From Cyanobium sp. N.Huapi 1H5 (GTDB lineage: Bacteria; Cyanobacteriota; Cyanobacteriia; PCC-6307; Cyanobiaceae), in contig NZ_JAGQBH010000002.1 of NCBI RefSeq assembly GCF_024345535.1, positions 186,001 to 250,000 of the forward strand: a stretch of DNA of 64,000 bases, in the 5' to 3' direction. The translations under genes and the position numbers were made by a program. This document shows, one piece after another, positions 1-8,271 of the stretch. Every line of letters starts with the position of its first letter. Within the stretch, counting starts at the first letter, position 1. The notes beneath the pieces are model-generated. The model ran no database searches and had not been told where the DNA came from. It saw only the letters and a list, made by a program, of their open reading frames with translations.

Positions 1-315
1 GTTCTGGACCAGATCCCCGAGGCCGGCGCGCAGCTGCAGGGCGTAGTGCTGGCCCTCCTGGTGGATCTCCAGGGCGGTGTCCCGGTGGGCGTAGTCGGCC
101 ATCAGGGTGATCAGGGCCAGCTCGGTCTCGTCGCGGTCGATGCCGGCGATGGCGGCCAGCTCCCCCAGCTCCAGGGGCCGACCCTTCAGATAGAGAATCG
201 CCTCGAGCCGGGCCGGGAGGGACAGGCCCGGGGTGGCCGCCGCGGAGGGGGCGCCGAGGGGGTGCTCGCCGATGGAGGGCTCGCCGTCGGGGGGCAGGGG
301 GTCGGGTTCAGCCAT
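1..315 (-). CDS. scpB: Segregation and condensation protein B (partial, 3' end outside window)
   Basis: This is the N-terminal 105 codons of an ScpB-like protein; the rest lies beyond the left edge. ScpB works with ScpA and SMC in chromosome condensation and segregation. After a roughly 30-residue Pro/Gly/Ala-rich leader, the visible part reads like the first winged-helix domain of ScpB (LPARLEAILYLKGRPLEL, then an IAGID turn and an acidic helix). It starts at ATG 315, 41 bp downstream of the ilvA stop on the same strand, so the two are probably co-transcribed. The assignment rests on the opening domain only. Confidence 0.8.
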   Translation of the reverse strand, partial: MAEPDPLPPDGEPSIGEHPLGAPSAAATPGLSLPARLEAILYLKGRPLELGELAAIAGIDRDETELALITLMADYAHRDTALEIHQEGQHYALQLRAGLGDLVQN

Positions 316-356
316 GGGGACGTCCGGCACGGCGTGGCGGCAACGTATCGCAGGCC

Positions 357-1958
357 TCAGACCCCCACCAGCCCGCCCGGACTGGGCAGGGCCCGTCCAA
401 CCTCACCCAGGAACAGCCGGTAGGCCGGATTGGACGTTTCCTCCCAGTGCTGGTAGGGGAGGTCGGCGAGGAAGGCCTGCCAGGCCTCCAGTTCCGCCGG
501 AGGCACCTGCACCCCGACCACGATGCGGCCCACGTCGGCGCCGTGGTTGCGGTAGTGAAAGATGCTGATGTTCCAGTTGGGATGCAGGGCGTTCACGAAG
601 GCCATCAGGGCCCCGGGCCGCTCCGGGAACACGAAGCGATACAGCCGCTCCTCCCCCTGGTTCAGGGCCGCCCCCGCACTGGCCGGCAGCCGGCCGCCCA
701 CCATGTGGCAGAGGTGGAGCTTGGCCAGCTCGTCACCGCTCAGGTCGAGGCAGGGAAATCCCTGGGACTCAAGCGCTTCCATCAGCTGGCGGGTGTCCTG
801 GTGGCCGCTGATCTGCACCCCCACGAAGATGTGGGCCAGCTGGGGGTCGGCGAGGCGGTAGCTGAACTCGGTGAGGCTGCGCTGGCCGAGGACGGCGCAG
901 AAGCGGGCCAGGCTGCCGGGCTTCTCCGGGATCTCCACCGCCAGCAGGGCTTCGCGTTCCTCCCCCAGTTCGGCCCGCTCGGCCACGAAGGCGAGCCGGT
1001 CGAAGTTCATGTTGGCGCCGCAGGCCACCGCCACCAGGGTGCGGTCCCGCAGCTGCCGCTGGGCCACGTCCTTCTTCATCCCGGCCACCGAGAGGGCGCC
1101 GGCCGGCTCCAGGATCGAGCGGGTGTCCTCGAAGACGTCCTTGATGGCGGCGCAGATCTCGTCGGTGTCCACCGTGACCATCCGGTCGACGCAGCGCTGG
1201 GCCAGGGCGAAGGTGTGCGCGCCCACCTGCCGCACGGCCACCCCGTCGGCGAACAGGCCCACCTGCTCCAGCCGCACCCGCTCCCCCGCCGCCAGCGAGC
1301 GGGTCATGGCGTCGGCATCGCTCGGCTCGACCCCGATCACCTCCACCCGGGGCCAGAGACTCTTGACGTAGGCGCCGATCCCCGCGATCAGGCCGCCGCC
1401 CCCCACCGCCACGTAGATGGCATCGGGGGGATCGGAGCACTGGCGCAGGATCTCCAGGGCGATCGTGCCCTGGCCGGCGATCACGTCGGGGTCGTCGAAG
1501 GGATGGATGAAGGTGAGGCCCCGCTGGCGCTGGAGGCGGTGGGCTTCTTCACAGGCCTCGTCGTAGGTGTCGCCGTGGAGCACCACCTCGGCCCCCCGGG
1601 CCGCCACCGACCGCACCTTCATCTCCGGGGTCGTGACCGGCATGACGATCACGGCGGTGCAGCCCAGCCGCTGGGCCGCCAGGGCCACCCCCTGGGCATG
1701 GTTGCCAGCGCTGGCGGCGATCACCCCCCGGTCGAGCTCGGTGCGCTCCAGGCCGGCCATCTTGTTGTAGGCGCCCCGCAACTTGAAGCTGAACACGGGC
1801 TGGAGATCCTCCCGTTTGAGCAGCACCTGGTTGTGGAGCCGTCGGGAGAGGTTGGGGGCGGGATCGAGGGGGGACTCGATCGCCACGTCGTACACCCGGG
1901 CCCGCAGGATCCGCTGCAGGTAGGCGGTCGCCCCGGGGAAAGCGTCGTCGTCGGCCAT
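357..1958 (-). CDS. ilvA: Threonine ammonia-lyase, biosynthetic
   Basis: IlvA deaminates threonine to 2-oxobutanoate, the first step of isoleucine synthesis. The 533-aa product has the PLP-binding lysine at about residue 59 in SFKLRGAYNK, the phosphate-binding glycine loop VGGGGLIAG in the middle, and two C-terminal ACT-like regulatory repeats (from about residue 330), as in long, isoleucine-inhibited enzymes. The reading frame stays open far upstream toward dxs. ATG 1958 is preferred because a GGAG lies 8 bp upstream; ATG 1964 is possible. It is divergent from dxs and likely followed by scpB in one transcript. ilvE lies elsewhere in the window. Confidence 0.95.
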   Translation of the reverse strand: MADDDAFPGATAYLQRILRARVYDVAIESPLDPAPNLSRRLHNQVLLKREDLQPVFSFKLRGAYNKMAGLERTELDRGVIAASAGNHAQGVALAAQRLGCTAVIVMPVTTPEMKVRSVAARGAEVVLHGDTYDEACEEAHRLQRQRGLTFIHPFDDPDVIAGQGTIALEILRQCSDPPDAIYVAVGGGGLIAGIGAYVKSLWPRVEVIGVEPSDADAMTRSLAAGERVRLEQVGLFADGVAVRQVGAHTFALAQRCVDRMVTVDTDEICAAIKDVFEDTRSILEPAGALSVAGMKKDVAQRQLRDRTLVAVACGANMNFDRLAFVAERAELGEEREALLAVEIPEKPGSLARFCAVLGQRSLTEFSYRLADPQLAHIFVGVQISGHQDTRQLMEALESQGFPCLDLSGDELAKLHLCHMVGGRLPASAGAALNQGEERLYRFVFPERPGALMAFVNALHPNWNISIFHYRNHGADVGRIVVGVQVPPAELEAWQAFLADLPYQHWEETSNPAYRLFLGEVGRALPSPGGLVGV

Positions 1959-2060
1959 GGTCATCGCTCCAGTGTCGCAACCCGACCCCGGAACGGTGGC
2001 GTCCGTCGCCGTGCGTCGGGGCGAACCCCGTAGATTGGCCACCTGGAAGCAAGGAAGGGC

Positions 2061-3980
2061 ATGCATCTGAGCGAGCTGAGCCATCCGAATCAGCTGCACG
2101 GCCTGAGCACCGCAGAACTCGAGGCCATGGCTCGCCAGATCCGCGAGAAGCACCTGGAGGTGGTGGCCACCAGCGGCGGGCACCTGGGTCCGGGCCTGGG
2201 GGTCGTGGAACTCACCCTTGCCCTCTACCAGACCCTCGATCTGGAGCACGACCGGGTCGTGTGGGATGTGGGCCACCAGGCCTATCCCCACAAGCTGGTG
2301 ACGGGCCGTTACAAGGATTTCCACACCCTGCGCCAGCAGGGCGGCGTGGCGGGCTACCTCAAGCGCAGCGAGAGCCGCTTCGACCACTTCGGCGCCGGCC
2401 ACGCCTCCACGAGCATCTCGGCCGCCCTGGGCATGGCCCTGGCCCGGGACCGCCGCGGTGAGGACTTCAAATGCGTCGCCGTGATCGGTGACGGCGCCCT
2501 CACCGGCGGCATGGCCCTGGAGGCGATCAACCATGCGGGCCACCTGCCGCGCACCAAGCTGCTGGTGGTGCTGAACGACAACGACATGTCGATCTCACCG
2601 CCGGTGGGGGCCCTGTCCACCCACCTCAACCGCATGCGGCTCAGCAAGCCGGTGCAGTTCCTCTCCGGCAGCGCCGAGGAGGCGGTGAAGCACCTGCCCT
2701 TCCTGCACGGAGAGCTGCCCACCGAGCTCAAGACGCTCAAGGAGAGCATGAAGCGGCTGGCGGTGCCCAAGGTGGGGGCCGTGTTCGAGGAGCTGGGCTT
2801 CACCTACGTGGGCCCGATCGACGGCCACGACATTCCCGAGATGGTGCGCACCTTCCAGGCGGCCCACCGCTGCGAGGGCCCGGTCCTGGTGCACGTGGCC
2901 ACCACCAAGGGCAAGGGCTACCCCTACGCCGAGGCTGACCAGGTCGGCTACCACGCCCAGTCGGCCTTCGACCTGGCCACCGGCAAGGCCTACCCCTCCA
3001 GCAAGCCCAAGCCCCCCAGCTGGAGCAAGGTGTTCGGCCAGACGCTGGTCAAGATCTGCGAGCAGGATTCCCGGGTGGTGGGCATCACCGCCGCCATGGC
3101 CACCGGCACCGGCCTGGATCTGCTGGAGAAGGCCCTGCCCCAGCAGTACTTCGATGTCGGCATCGCCGAGCAGCACGCCGTCACCATGGCGGCGGGCATG
3201 GCCTGCGAGGGCCTGCGGCCGGTGGTGGCGATCTACAGCACCTTCCTGCAGCGGGCCTACGACCAGCTCATCCACGACGTGGGCATCCAGAAGCTGCCGG
3301 TCACCTTCGTCCTTGACCGGGCCGGCATCGTCGGCGCCGACGGCCCCACCCACCAGGGCCAGTACGACATCAGCTACCTGCGGGCCGTGCCCAACTTCAC
3401 GGTCATGGCCCCGAAGGACGAGGCCGAACTGCAGCGCATGCTTGTCACCTCGATCGCCCACGACGGCCCCTGTGCCATCCGCATCCCCCGGGGTGAAGGG
3501 GAAGGCGTGCCGCTGATGGACGAGGGCTGGCAGCCCCTGGAGATCGGCCGTGGTGAGCTGCTCACCGACGGCGATGACGTGCTGATTGTGGCCTACGGCG
3601 CCATGGTGGCGCCGGCCATGGCCACCGCCGGTCTGCTGCAGGAGAAGGGTCTGCGGGCGGCGGTGATCAATGCCCGCTTCCTGCGGCCCCTCGATGAGGC
3701 GCTCATCCTGCCTCTGGCCCGCCGCATCGGCCGGGTCGTGACGATGGAGGAGGGGGCCCTGCCCGGTGGTTTCGGTGCCGCCGTGGTGGAATCCCTGAAC
3801 GACCACGATCTGCCCGTGCCGGTCCTGCGCATCGGCATCCCCGATGTCCTGGTCGACCACGCCAGCCCCGACCAGAGCAAGGAGAAGCTGGGGCTGACCC
3901 CCTCCCAGATGGCCGACCGCATCCTCGAACGCTTCGGGCCCGTCTTCCGCGCCACCGTTCCCACCGCCCTTGCCGTCTGA
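2061..3980 (+). CDS. dxs: 1-deoxy-D-xylulose-5-phosphate synthase
   Basis: Dxs condenses pyruvate and glyceraldehyde 3-phosphate using thiamine diphosphate, the entry and usual control step of the MEP isoprenoid pathway that feeds chlorophyll side chains and carotenoids. The 639-aa length is typical. Visible motifs are the N-terminal [11 protein letters not shown] histidine region, the ThDP/Mg site [10 protein letters not shown], the [10 protein letters not shown] glutamate site and the C-terminal transketolase domain. A strong AAGGAAGG ribosome binding site at 2051-2058 fixes ATG 2061. A TAGATT at 2031-2036 could be its -10 element. The last 11 bases overlap the next gene's TTG start. Confidence 0.97.
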   Translation: MHLSELSHPNQLHGLSTAELEAMARQIREKHLEVVATSGGHLGPGLGVVELTLALYQTLDLEHDRVVWDVGHQAYPHKLVTGRYKDFHTLRQQGGVAGYLKRSESRFDHFGAGHASTSISAALGMALARDRRGEDFKCVAVIGDGALTGGMALEAINHAGHLPRTKLLVVLNDNDMSISPPVGALSTHLNRMRLSKPVQFLSGSAEEAVKHLPFLHGELPTELKTLKESMKRLAVPKVGAVFEELGFTYVGPIDGHDIPEMVRTFQAAHRCEGPVLVHVATTKGKGYPYAEADQVGYHAQSAFDLATGKAYPSSKPKPPSWSKVFGQTLVKICEQDSRVVGITAAMATGTGLDLLEKALPQQYFDVGIAEQHAVTMAAGMACEGLRPVVAIYSTFLQRAYDQLIHDVGIQKLPVTFVLDRAGIVGADGPTHQGQYDISYLRAVPNFTVMAPKDEAELQRMLVTSIAHDGPCAIRIPRGEGEGVPLMDEGWQPLEIGRGELLTDGDDVLIVAYGAMVAPAMATAGLLQEKGLRAAVINARFLRPLDEALILPLARRIGRVVTMEEGALPGGFGAAVVESLNDHDLPVPVLRIGIPDVLVDHASPDQSKEKLGLTPSQMADRILERFGPVFRATVPTALAV

Positions 3981-5223
3981 GTCGTCCCTGTGCTGCCAGG
4001 TGCTGGTGGTGGGGGCCGGACCGTCCGGCGGTGACCTGGCCCGACGTCTGGCCCTCCAGGGGGTGGATGTGGTGCTGGTCGACCGGCTCGACGACCTGAG
4101 CCGCTCCGCCTTCAGCAGCGCCGCCCTGCCGATCGAGACCATGACCAGCCTGGGCCTGCCGGCGGAGGTGGTGGGCAGCCGCTGGCGGGAATGGCAGCTG
4201 ATCGGGCCCGGGGCCGCCACCCGGCGCTGGGCCGCCGCGCAGCCCCTCGGGGTGGTGCTGGATTTCGGCGCCCTGCGCCGCTGGCAGGCCGACCAGTGCC
4301 GCCGCTGGGGCGGCCGGGTGCACCTGGGCCTTCACGCCTGCTCCAGCCGCCAGGAGAGCGAGCAGGTGGTGACCATGCTGCGCCGCTCCGACGGCAGCAC
4401 CCTTGAGGTCCGCAGCGACTGGACCGTGGATGCCAGCGGCCACGAGCGGGCCCTGCTGGGGGATCCGCCGGTGACGGACCGCCGCCGCGATGCTCTGGTG
4501 CGGGCCGCCGGCCTGGAATGGCTGCTGCGGGTGTCCCCTTCTTGCTGGGAGCGCTGGGCCGACCGGCTCAGCTTCTGCCTGGGCAGCGACTGGGTGCCCC
4601 AGGGCTACGGCTGGATCTTTCCGATGCAGCCTGGGGTGCTGAAGCTCGGCGTCTGCCGGCTGGTGGATGGCGAGCGGCGCCAGCCGCCCCTGGGCGGGCT
4701 GATCGGCGACCTGGGCCGCCGGCTGCTGGCTGGTGGCGGCGCGGAGGGCGAGCCCTTCGAGGTGCTCGACCGCCACGGCGGCCTGGTGCGCAGCACGATC
4801 CGGCGCCGGGAGCCCCACCAGCGGGGCCGAGTGGTGGGGCTGGGGGATGCGGTCAGCACCGCCAACCTGCTCGGCGGCGAAGGGATCCGCCACGCCCTCA
4901 CCAGCAGCGCCGTGCTGGCTCCCCTGCTGCAGGAGGCCCTCAGAGCCACAGGACGTTCAACCTCGGCTCAGCAGTCGCAGCGGCCCCTGCGGGAGTACGC
5001 GCCCCTACTGCGCCGTGCCCTGGGCTGGCGCTGGTCGCTGAGCGGGCGCCTGGCCCGGCGCACCTGGCTGGGTCTGCATGGGCCCCGGGCCGATGGCCGG
5101 CTCGACCAGGTGCTGCGGGGGCTGGAGAGCAGCAGGGCGGAGGATCTCTCGGCCCTGCTGTTCGGTTATCGCTTCGAACGCTACGGCCTGCGGGCGATGC
5201 CGTACCTGCTGGGCTGGCGCTGA
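3970..5223 (+). CDS. FAD-dependent oxidoreductase of the geranylgeranyl reductase / lycopene cyclase-like group
   Basis: A 417-aa flavoprotein-like enzyme. The N-terminus carries a Rossmann motif ([12 protein letters not shown], about residues 13-24), and near residue 295 there is the second FAD motif, [17 protein letters not shown], typical of geranylgeranyl-reductase and lycopene-cyclase relatives. The TTG start at 3970 overlaps the end of dxs by 11 bp; a GTG at 4000 is possible but would cut into the first beta strand. Coupling to dxs suggests a role in isoprenoid, chlorophyll-tail or carotenoid chemistry (inference). The substrate cannot be told from sequence alone. A short hairpin at its stop faces psaK. 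Confidence 0.75.
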   Translation: MPSESSLCCQVLVVGAGPSGGDLARRLALQGVDVVLVDRLDDLSRSAFSSAALPIETMTSLGLPAEVVGSRWREWQLIGPGAATRRWAAAQPLGVVLDFGALRRWQADQCRRWGGRVHLGLHACSSRQESEQVVTMLRRSDGSTLEVRSDWTVDASGHERALLGDPPVTDRRRDALVRAAGLEWLLRVSPSCWERWADRLSFCLGSDWVPQGYGWIFPMQPGVLKLGVCRLVDGERRQPPLGGLIGDLGRRLLAGGGAEGEPFEVLDRHGGLVRSTIRRREPHQRGRVVGLGDAVSTANLLGGEGIRHALTSSAVLAPLLQEALRATGRSTSAQQSQRPLREYAPLLRRALGWRWSLSGRLARRTWLGLHGPRADGRLDQVLRGLESSRAEDLSALLFGYRFERYGLRAMPYLLGWR

Positions 5224-5235
5224 GCTTCCAGCGCC
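5216..5235. terminator. Hairpin between the convergent oxidoreductase and psaK genes
   Basis: GGCGCTG (5216-5222) pairs perfectly with CAGCGCC (5229-5235) across a 6-base loop. The left arm contains the TGA stop of the upstream gene. There is no T-tract, so any terminator role is inferred from position between convergent genes. Confidence 0.4.
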
Positions 5236-5251
5236 GGCCGCAGCTCGAATC

Positions 5252-5509
5252 TCAGAGGACGCCGCGGGAGGCCAGACCCAGGATCGCGCCCATGCCCAGG
5301 ATGTGGCCCAGGCTGGTGGTGCCGAGCATGGCGCCATGGCTGAAGCCGCCGAAGAAGTTGTCGCTGGGCAGCTTGAGGCCCTCCTTCTGCTGCTGGATGG
5401 TGGCCTTGCCGATGGCGATGGCGATGACGTTGCAGACGATCATGACCAGGGCCACCTTCGGGGACCAGCTGATCGAAGCGGGAGCCATGGCCAGGAGAGG
5501 AGCGATCAT
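5252..5509 (-). CDS. psaK: Photosystem I reaction centre subunit PsaK
   Basis: PsaK is a small two-helix membrane subunit at the edge of photosystem I that binds chlorophyll and helps couple antenna complexes. The 85-aa product has a first membrane segment (VALVMIVCNVIAIAIG), a stromal-side loop with GKATIQQQ, and a second segment rich in glycine and small residues (ATTSLGHILGMG-like region), matching cyanobacterial PsaK in order and length. It starts at ATG 5509 and sits alone between convergent and co-directional neighbours. I see no clear HLR1 box upstream. Confidence 0.93.
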   Translation of the reverse strand: MIAPLLAMAPASISWSPKVALVMIVCNVIAIAIGKATIQQQKEGLKLPSDNFFGGFSHGAMLGTTSLGHILGMGAILGLASRGVL

Positions 5510-5564
5510 GATGCACTTGCCGACGCCCCATCTTCCGGGTCAGCGGCAGCCGTGCCCCGCCCCC

Positions 5565-5924
5565 TTAAGACTTGTTCACTTGGCTGCCGGCTGAGCCCCC
5601 AGGCGGAGGTTGCGAGGGCAGCAGACGGAACCCGAGCAGCACCACCAGGTTGCTGAGGGTCAGGAAGGACTCGGCACCGCCGTGCAGGGGGTCGACGTCC
5701 GCCAGCTGCCGGCCGTAGACCTGCTGGGCCACCACCGCGGCGGCGATCGTGACCGCCACGAACAGCAGCGTCAGCTGGAATCCCCGCAGCGCCAGCCGGG
5801 GAAAGGCCCGCACCTGGCGGGCCCACCAGAGGAAGGCCAGGTAGGGGAGCAGGGAGAGAACGAAGAAGGGGGCTGGATCGATGGCGCCGAGGCCCTGGAA
5901 CCAGGCGGCCAGGGGCAGGGTCAC
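5565..5924 (-). CDS. DUF3593 family membrane protein
   Basis: A 119-aa protein with three hydrophobic segments (about residues 17-35, 45-70 and 90-108), matching the cyanobacterial/plastid DUF3593 family of unknown function. The start is GTG 5924, whose GTGA overlaps the stop of the upstream DUF2499 gene by 4 bp, a classic coupling arrangement. The pair probably makes two membrane proteins in fixed ratio, perhaps one complex (inference). No catalytic motif is visible. Confidence 0.75.
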   Translation of the reverse strand: MTLPLAAWFQGLGAIDPAPFFVLSLLPYLAFLWWARQVRAFPRLALRGFQLTLLFVAVTIAAAVVAQQVYGRQLADVDPLHGGAESFLTLSNLVVLLGFRLLPSQPPPGGSAGSQVNKS

Positions 5925-6238
5925 GAGGGTTCGTCCTCCCGGGAGAGCCGCTGCTGGCGCAGCAGGTTCCAGGCGGCCAGGGCCATCGCCCCGTTGCCCA
6001 GGGCGGTGAGGGCGGCCTGCAGCACCACCAGGCCCTTTAGGGCCTCGCTGTTGTCGAACAGATGCCAGGTGCAGGCGGCCATGGCGCTCACCAGCGCCGG
6101 CACCATCGCCAGGGCCAGCCAGCGCCAGCCCCCCTCCCGCCGCCGGCTGCCGAAGGCCTGCACGGCCAGGATCGCCAGCATCCACTCCAGCACCGAGGTG
6201 ATGTGGATCCACCAGGTGGGCAGCGACAGCGCGTGCAT
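5921..6238 (-). CDS. DUF2499 (Ycf49-like) membrane protein
   Basis: A 105-aa protein with three predicted membrane helices and a conserved opening, LSLPTWWIHITSVLEW, characteristic of the DUF2499 / Ycf49-like family found in cyanobacteria and plastid lineages. Its function is unknown. It is the first gene of a two-gene unit with the DUF3593 protein (4-bp overlap) and is transcribed away from csaB across a 55-bp shared promoter region containing a 15-bp palindrome. Confidence 0.8.
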   Translation of the reverse strand: MHALSLPTWWIHITSVLEWMLAILAVQAFGSRRREGGWRWLALAMVPALVSAMAACTWHLFDNSEALKGLVVLQAALTALGNGAMALAAWNLLRQQRLSREDEPS

Positions 6239-6256
6239 GGGCGGGGCCTGGTGCGA

Positions 6257-6271
6257 TCCGTAATGTACGGA
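6257..6271. promoter_or_regulatory. Palindrome in the divergent DUF2499/csaB promoter region
   Basis: TCCGTA-ATG-TACGGA is a perfect 6-3-6 inverted repeat in the middle of the 55-bp gap between two divergent genes. The overlapping TAATGT (6261-6266) would make a fair -10 element for csaB, with about 20 bases of leader. An operator role is inferred; such palindromes also occur by chance several times per window. Confidence 0.35.
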
Positions 6272-6293
6272 GCCGGAACCACCGCTGCGTCGG

Positions 6294-7325
6294 ATGCGTG
6301 CTCTGATCTGCGGGTATTACGGAGAGCACAACCTCGGCGACGATGCCCTGCTGGAGGTGCTGCTGGACCAGTTGCCGGCCGGTTGCCGGCCCCTGGTCAC
6401 GGCCCATGACCAGGCCCTGGTGCGGGAGCGTTTCGGGGTGGAGACCACCGACCGCCGCCGCCTGAAGGGGGTCCTGGCCGCCCTGGGCCGCTGCGACGCC
6501 CTGGTGCTCGGCGGCGGCAGCCTGCTCCAGGACGCCACCAGCTTCCGCAGCCTCCTCTACTACGGCGCCCTGATGCTGGCCGCCCGGAGTCGGGGCAAGC
6601 CGGTCCTGCTGTGGGGCCAGGGCCTGGGGCCCCTGCGCCGCCGCCGCAGCCGGCTGCTGGTGCGGGGGCTGCTGCCCCTGGCCACGGCGATCAGCTGGCG
6701 GGACCCGGCCTCCGCAGCGCAGGCGAGAGCCTGGGGGGTGAAGGCCCGCCTGGGGAGTGATCCGGTCTGGGCGCTGCCCGCCAGCGCCTGGGCCGGCCGA
6801 GGGGGGCCGATCGTGCTCTGCTTCCGCCCGGTGCGCCAGCTCGATGCCGACACCTGGAGGCCCTACCTGCAGGCCCTTGAGGGGCTGGCGGTGGCCGCCG
6901 AGCGGGAGGTGCACTGGCTGCCCTTCCACCAGGACCAGGACCGGGGTCTGCTGGCCGACCTCAGCCGCCAGGGTCTGGTGGGGCCGGCCCTCGCCGCCCG
7001 CAGCCGGGAGCTGGCGGCAGCGACGCCGCAGGAGGCCATGGACGCGTTCGCCCAGGCGGGCCTGGTGCTGGCCATGCGGCTGCACGGGCTGATCCTGGCG
7101 GCCCTGGCGGGCAGCCCCTGCGCCGCCCTCAGCTACGACCCCAAGGTGGCCGCCGCGGCCGCCGGCATCGGCTGCCCCTGCCACGACCTGGAGACGGCGC
7201 CGCCCCCAGGCCTCCAGCACAGCTGGGCCGCCGTGCTCGACCAGCCACCGGATCAGGCGGGCATCGCCGCCCTGCGGCAGGAGAGCCAGGTCCACCGGGC
7301 GGTGCTGGACAGCCTGAAGGGCTGA
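6294..7325 (+). CDS. csaB: Polysaccharide pyruvyl transferase CsaB
   Basis: CsaB-type enzymes add pyruvyl ketals to envelope polysaccharides; in Bacillus this anchors S-layer proteins. The 343-aa product opens with the family motif ICGYYGEHNLGDDA, has GGGSLLQDATS around residue 68 and the C-terminal MRLHGLILAALAG motif near residue 260, all typical of the polysaccharide pyruvyl transferase family. In cyanobacteria it likely modifies cell-surface glycans, but the acceptor is unknown. It is monocistronic and convergent with the peroxiredoxin gene. Confidence 0.88.
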   Translation: MRALICGYYGEHNLGDDALLEVLLDQLPAGCRPLVTAHDQALVRERFGVETTDRRRLKGVLAALGRCDALVLGGGSLLQDATSFRSLLYYGALMLAARSRGKPVLLWGQGLGPLRRRRSRLLVRGLLPLATAISWRDPASAAQARAWGVKARLGSDPVWALPASAWAGRGGPIVLCFRPVRQLDADTWRPYLQALEGLAVAAEREVHWLPFHQDQDRGLLADLSRQGLVGPALAARSRELAAATPQEAMDAFAQAGLVLAMRLHGLILAALAGSPCAALSYDPKVAAAAAGIGCPCHDLETAPPPGLQHSWAAVLDQPPDQAGIAALRQESQVHRAVLDSLKG

Positions 7326-7364
7326 ACTCCCACTTCCAACTGGCCCTGATGGTGGGGCGACGGC

Positions 7365-7934
7365 TCAGGCCGGCATTTCCCCCTGCAGGCGTTCCAATTC
7401 GGCGAGCACCTCCTGGCTGTGGCCGGAGGGACGCACCGCCACCCAGCTGGCCCGCAGCACCCCGTCCGGGTCGATCAGAAAGGTGTGGCGCGCGGAAAAG
7501 GGCGCCAGCCAGGAGCCGTAGCGACGGCTGGTGGCCCCGCCCGGATCCGACAGCAGCGGGTAGGCCAGACCCTCGCTGCCGCAGAACGACAGGTGGGCCT
7601 CCTGGTCGTCGGCGCTCACCCCGACCACCTCGGCGTTGCGGTCATGGAACGCCCCCAGGTCCCTCTGGAAACCCCGGGCTTCGAGGGTGCAGCCGCTGGT
7701 GAAGTCCTTGGGATAGAAGTACAGGGCCAGCCAGCGGCCCCGGAAGTCGGCCTGGCCCAGGTGCGTCGGGACGACCGTGCCATCCGCAGACGGGGCGACC
7801 CCGTCAAGGTCGAAGGCGGGGGCCGGCTGGCCGATCTCCGGAAGGGTGCCGCCCATGGCCCGGGCCCGGGCCGGCCGGACCAGCAGGCTGAGGGCGGCCA
7901 GCAGGGATCCCCCCAGAAACGTCCGACGGTTCAC
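7365..7934 (-). CDS. Peroxiredoxin Q/BCP with twin-arginine-type signal
   Basis: A 189-aa thiol peroxidase of the bacterioferritin comigratory protein group, reducing hydroperoxides. The peroxidatic cysteine lies in DFTSGCTLEARGF; the common resolving cysteine five residues later is replaced by Arg, and another Cys in LSFCGSEG is placed like the helix-alpha3 resolving cysteine of some BCPs. The N-terminus (RRTFLGG, hydrophobic stretch, ARARA) looks like a Tat signal, which would put the enzyme in the periplasm or thylakoid lumen. The start is GTG 7934. It lies 52 bp after rpmB on the same strand. Confidence 0.87.
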   Translation of the reverse strand: MNRRTFLGGSLLAALSLLVRPARARAMGGTLPEIGQPAPAFDLDGVAPSADGTVVPTHLGQADFRGRWLALYFYPKDFTSGCTLEARGFQRDLGAFHDRNAEVVGVSADDQEAHLSFCGSEGLAYPLLSDPGGATSRRYGSWLAPFSARHTFLIDPDGVLRASWVAVRPSGHSQEVLAELERLQGEMPA

Positions 7935-7986
7935 AACCAGGCTTCGATCAGGGCCGGACCCTAGCGGGGCCGGCCGGGGGATCCGA

Positions 7987-8223
7987 TCAGATCTTGGCCA
8001 GATTGACGCCGAGCTCCTTGGCGTAGGCGCCGAGACCCTTCTTCTGGATCGTCTTGAGGGCGCGGGTGGACACGCGCAGCTTCACGAAGCGGTTGCCCTC
8101 GGCCCACCACAGACGCCGCTCCTGCAGATTCACCTGCTGCAGCTTCTTGGTGCGCACGTGGGAATGGCTGACGGCCATGCCGTTGTTGGCGCGCTTGCCG
8201 GTGAGCTGACAGACCCGGGACAT
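7987..8223 (-). CDS. rpmB: 50S ribosomal protein L28
   Basis: The 78-aa basic protein begins [15 protein letters not shown] and continues with [16 protein letters not shown], the standard L28 pattern, and ends with the [15 protein letters not shown] region. It is a structural protein of the large ribosomal subunit. A GCAGGC/GCCTGC hairpin at 8248-8267 sits in its leader, and a TAAAGT reading leftward at about 8270 could be its -10 element. The ABC transporter operon ends just upstream on the same strand. Confidence 0.97.
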   Translation of the reverse strand: MSRVCQLTGKRANNGMAVSHSHVRTKKLQQVNLQERRLWWAEGNRFVKLRVSTRALKTIQKKGLGAYAKELGVNLAKI

Positions 8224-8271
8224 GACGATGTGACGACGGTGGACGATGCAGGCCTGAGCCAGCCTGCGACT

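Noticed and set aside
5565-7295. A 576-codon frame extending the DUF3593 gene across csaB
   Set aside because: The DUF3593 protein starts at GTG 5924. The upstream part is antisense to csaB and has no similarity.
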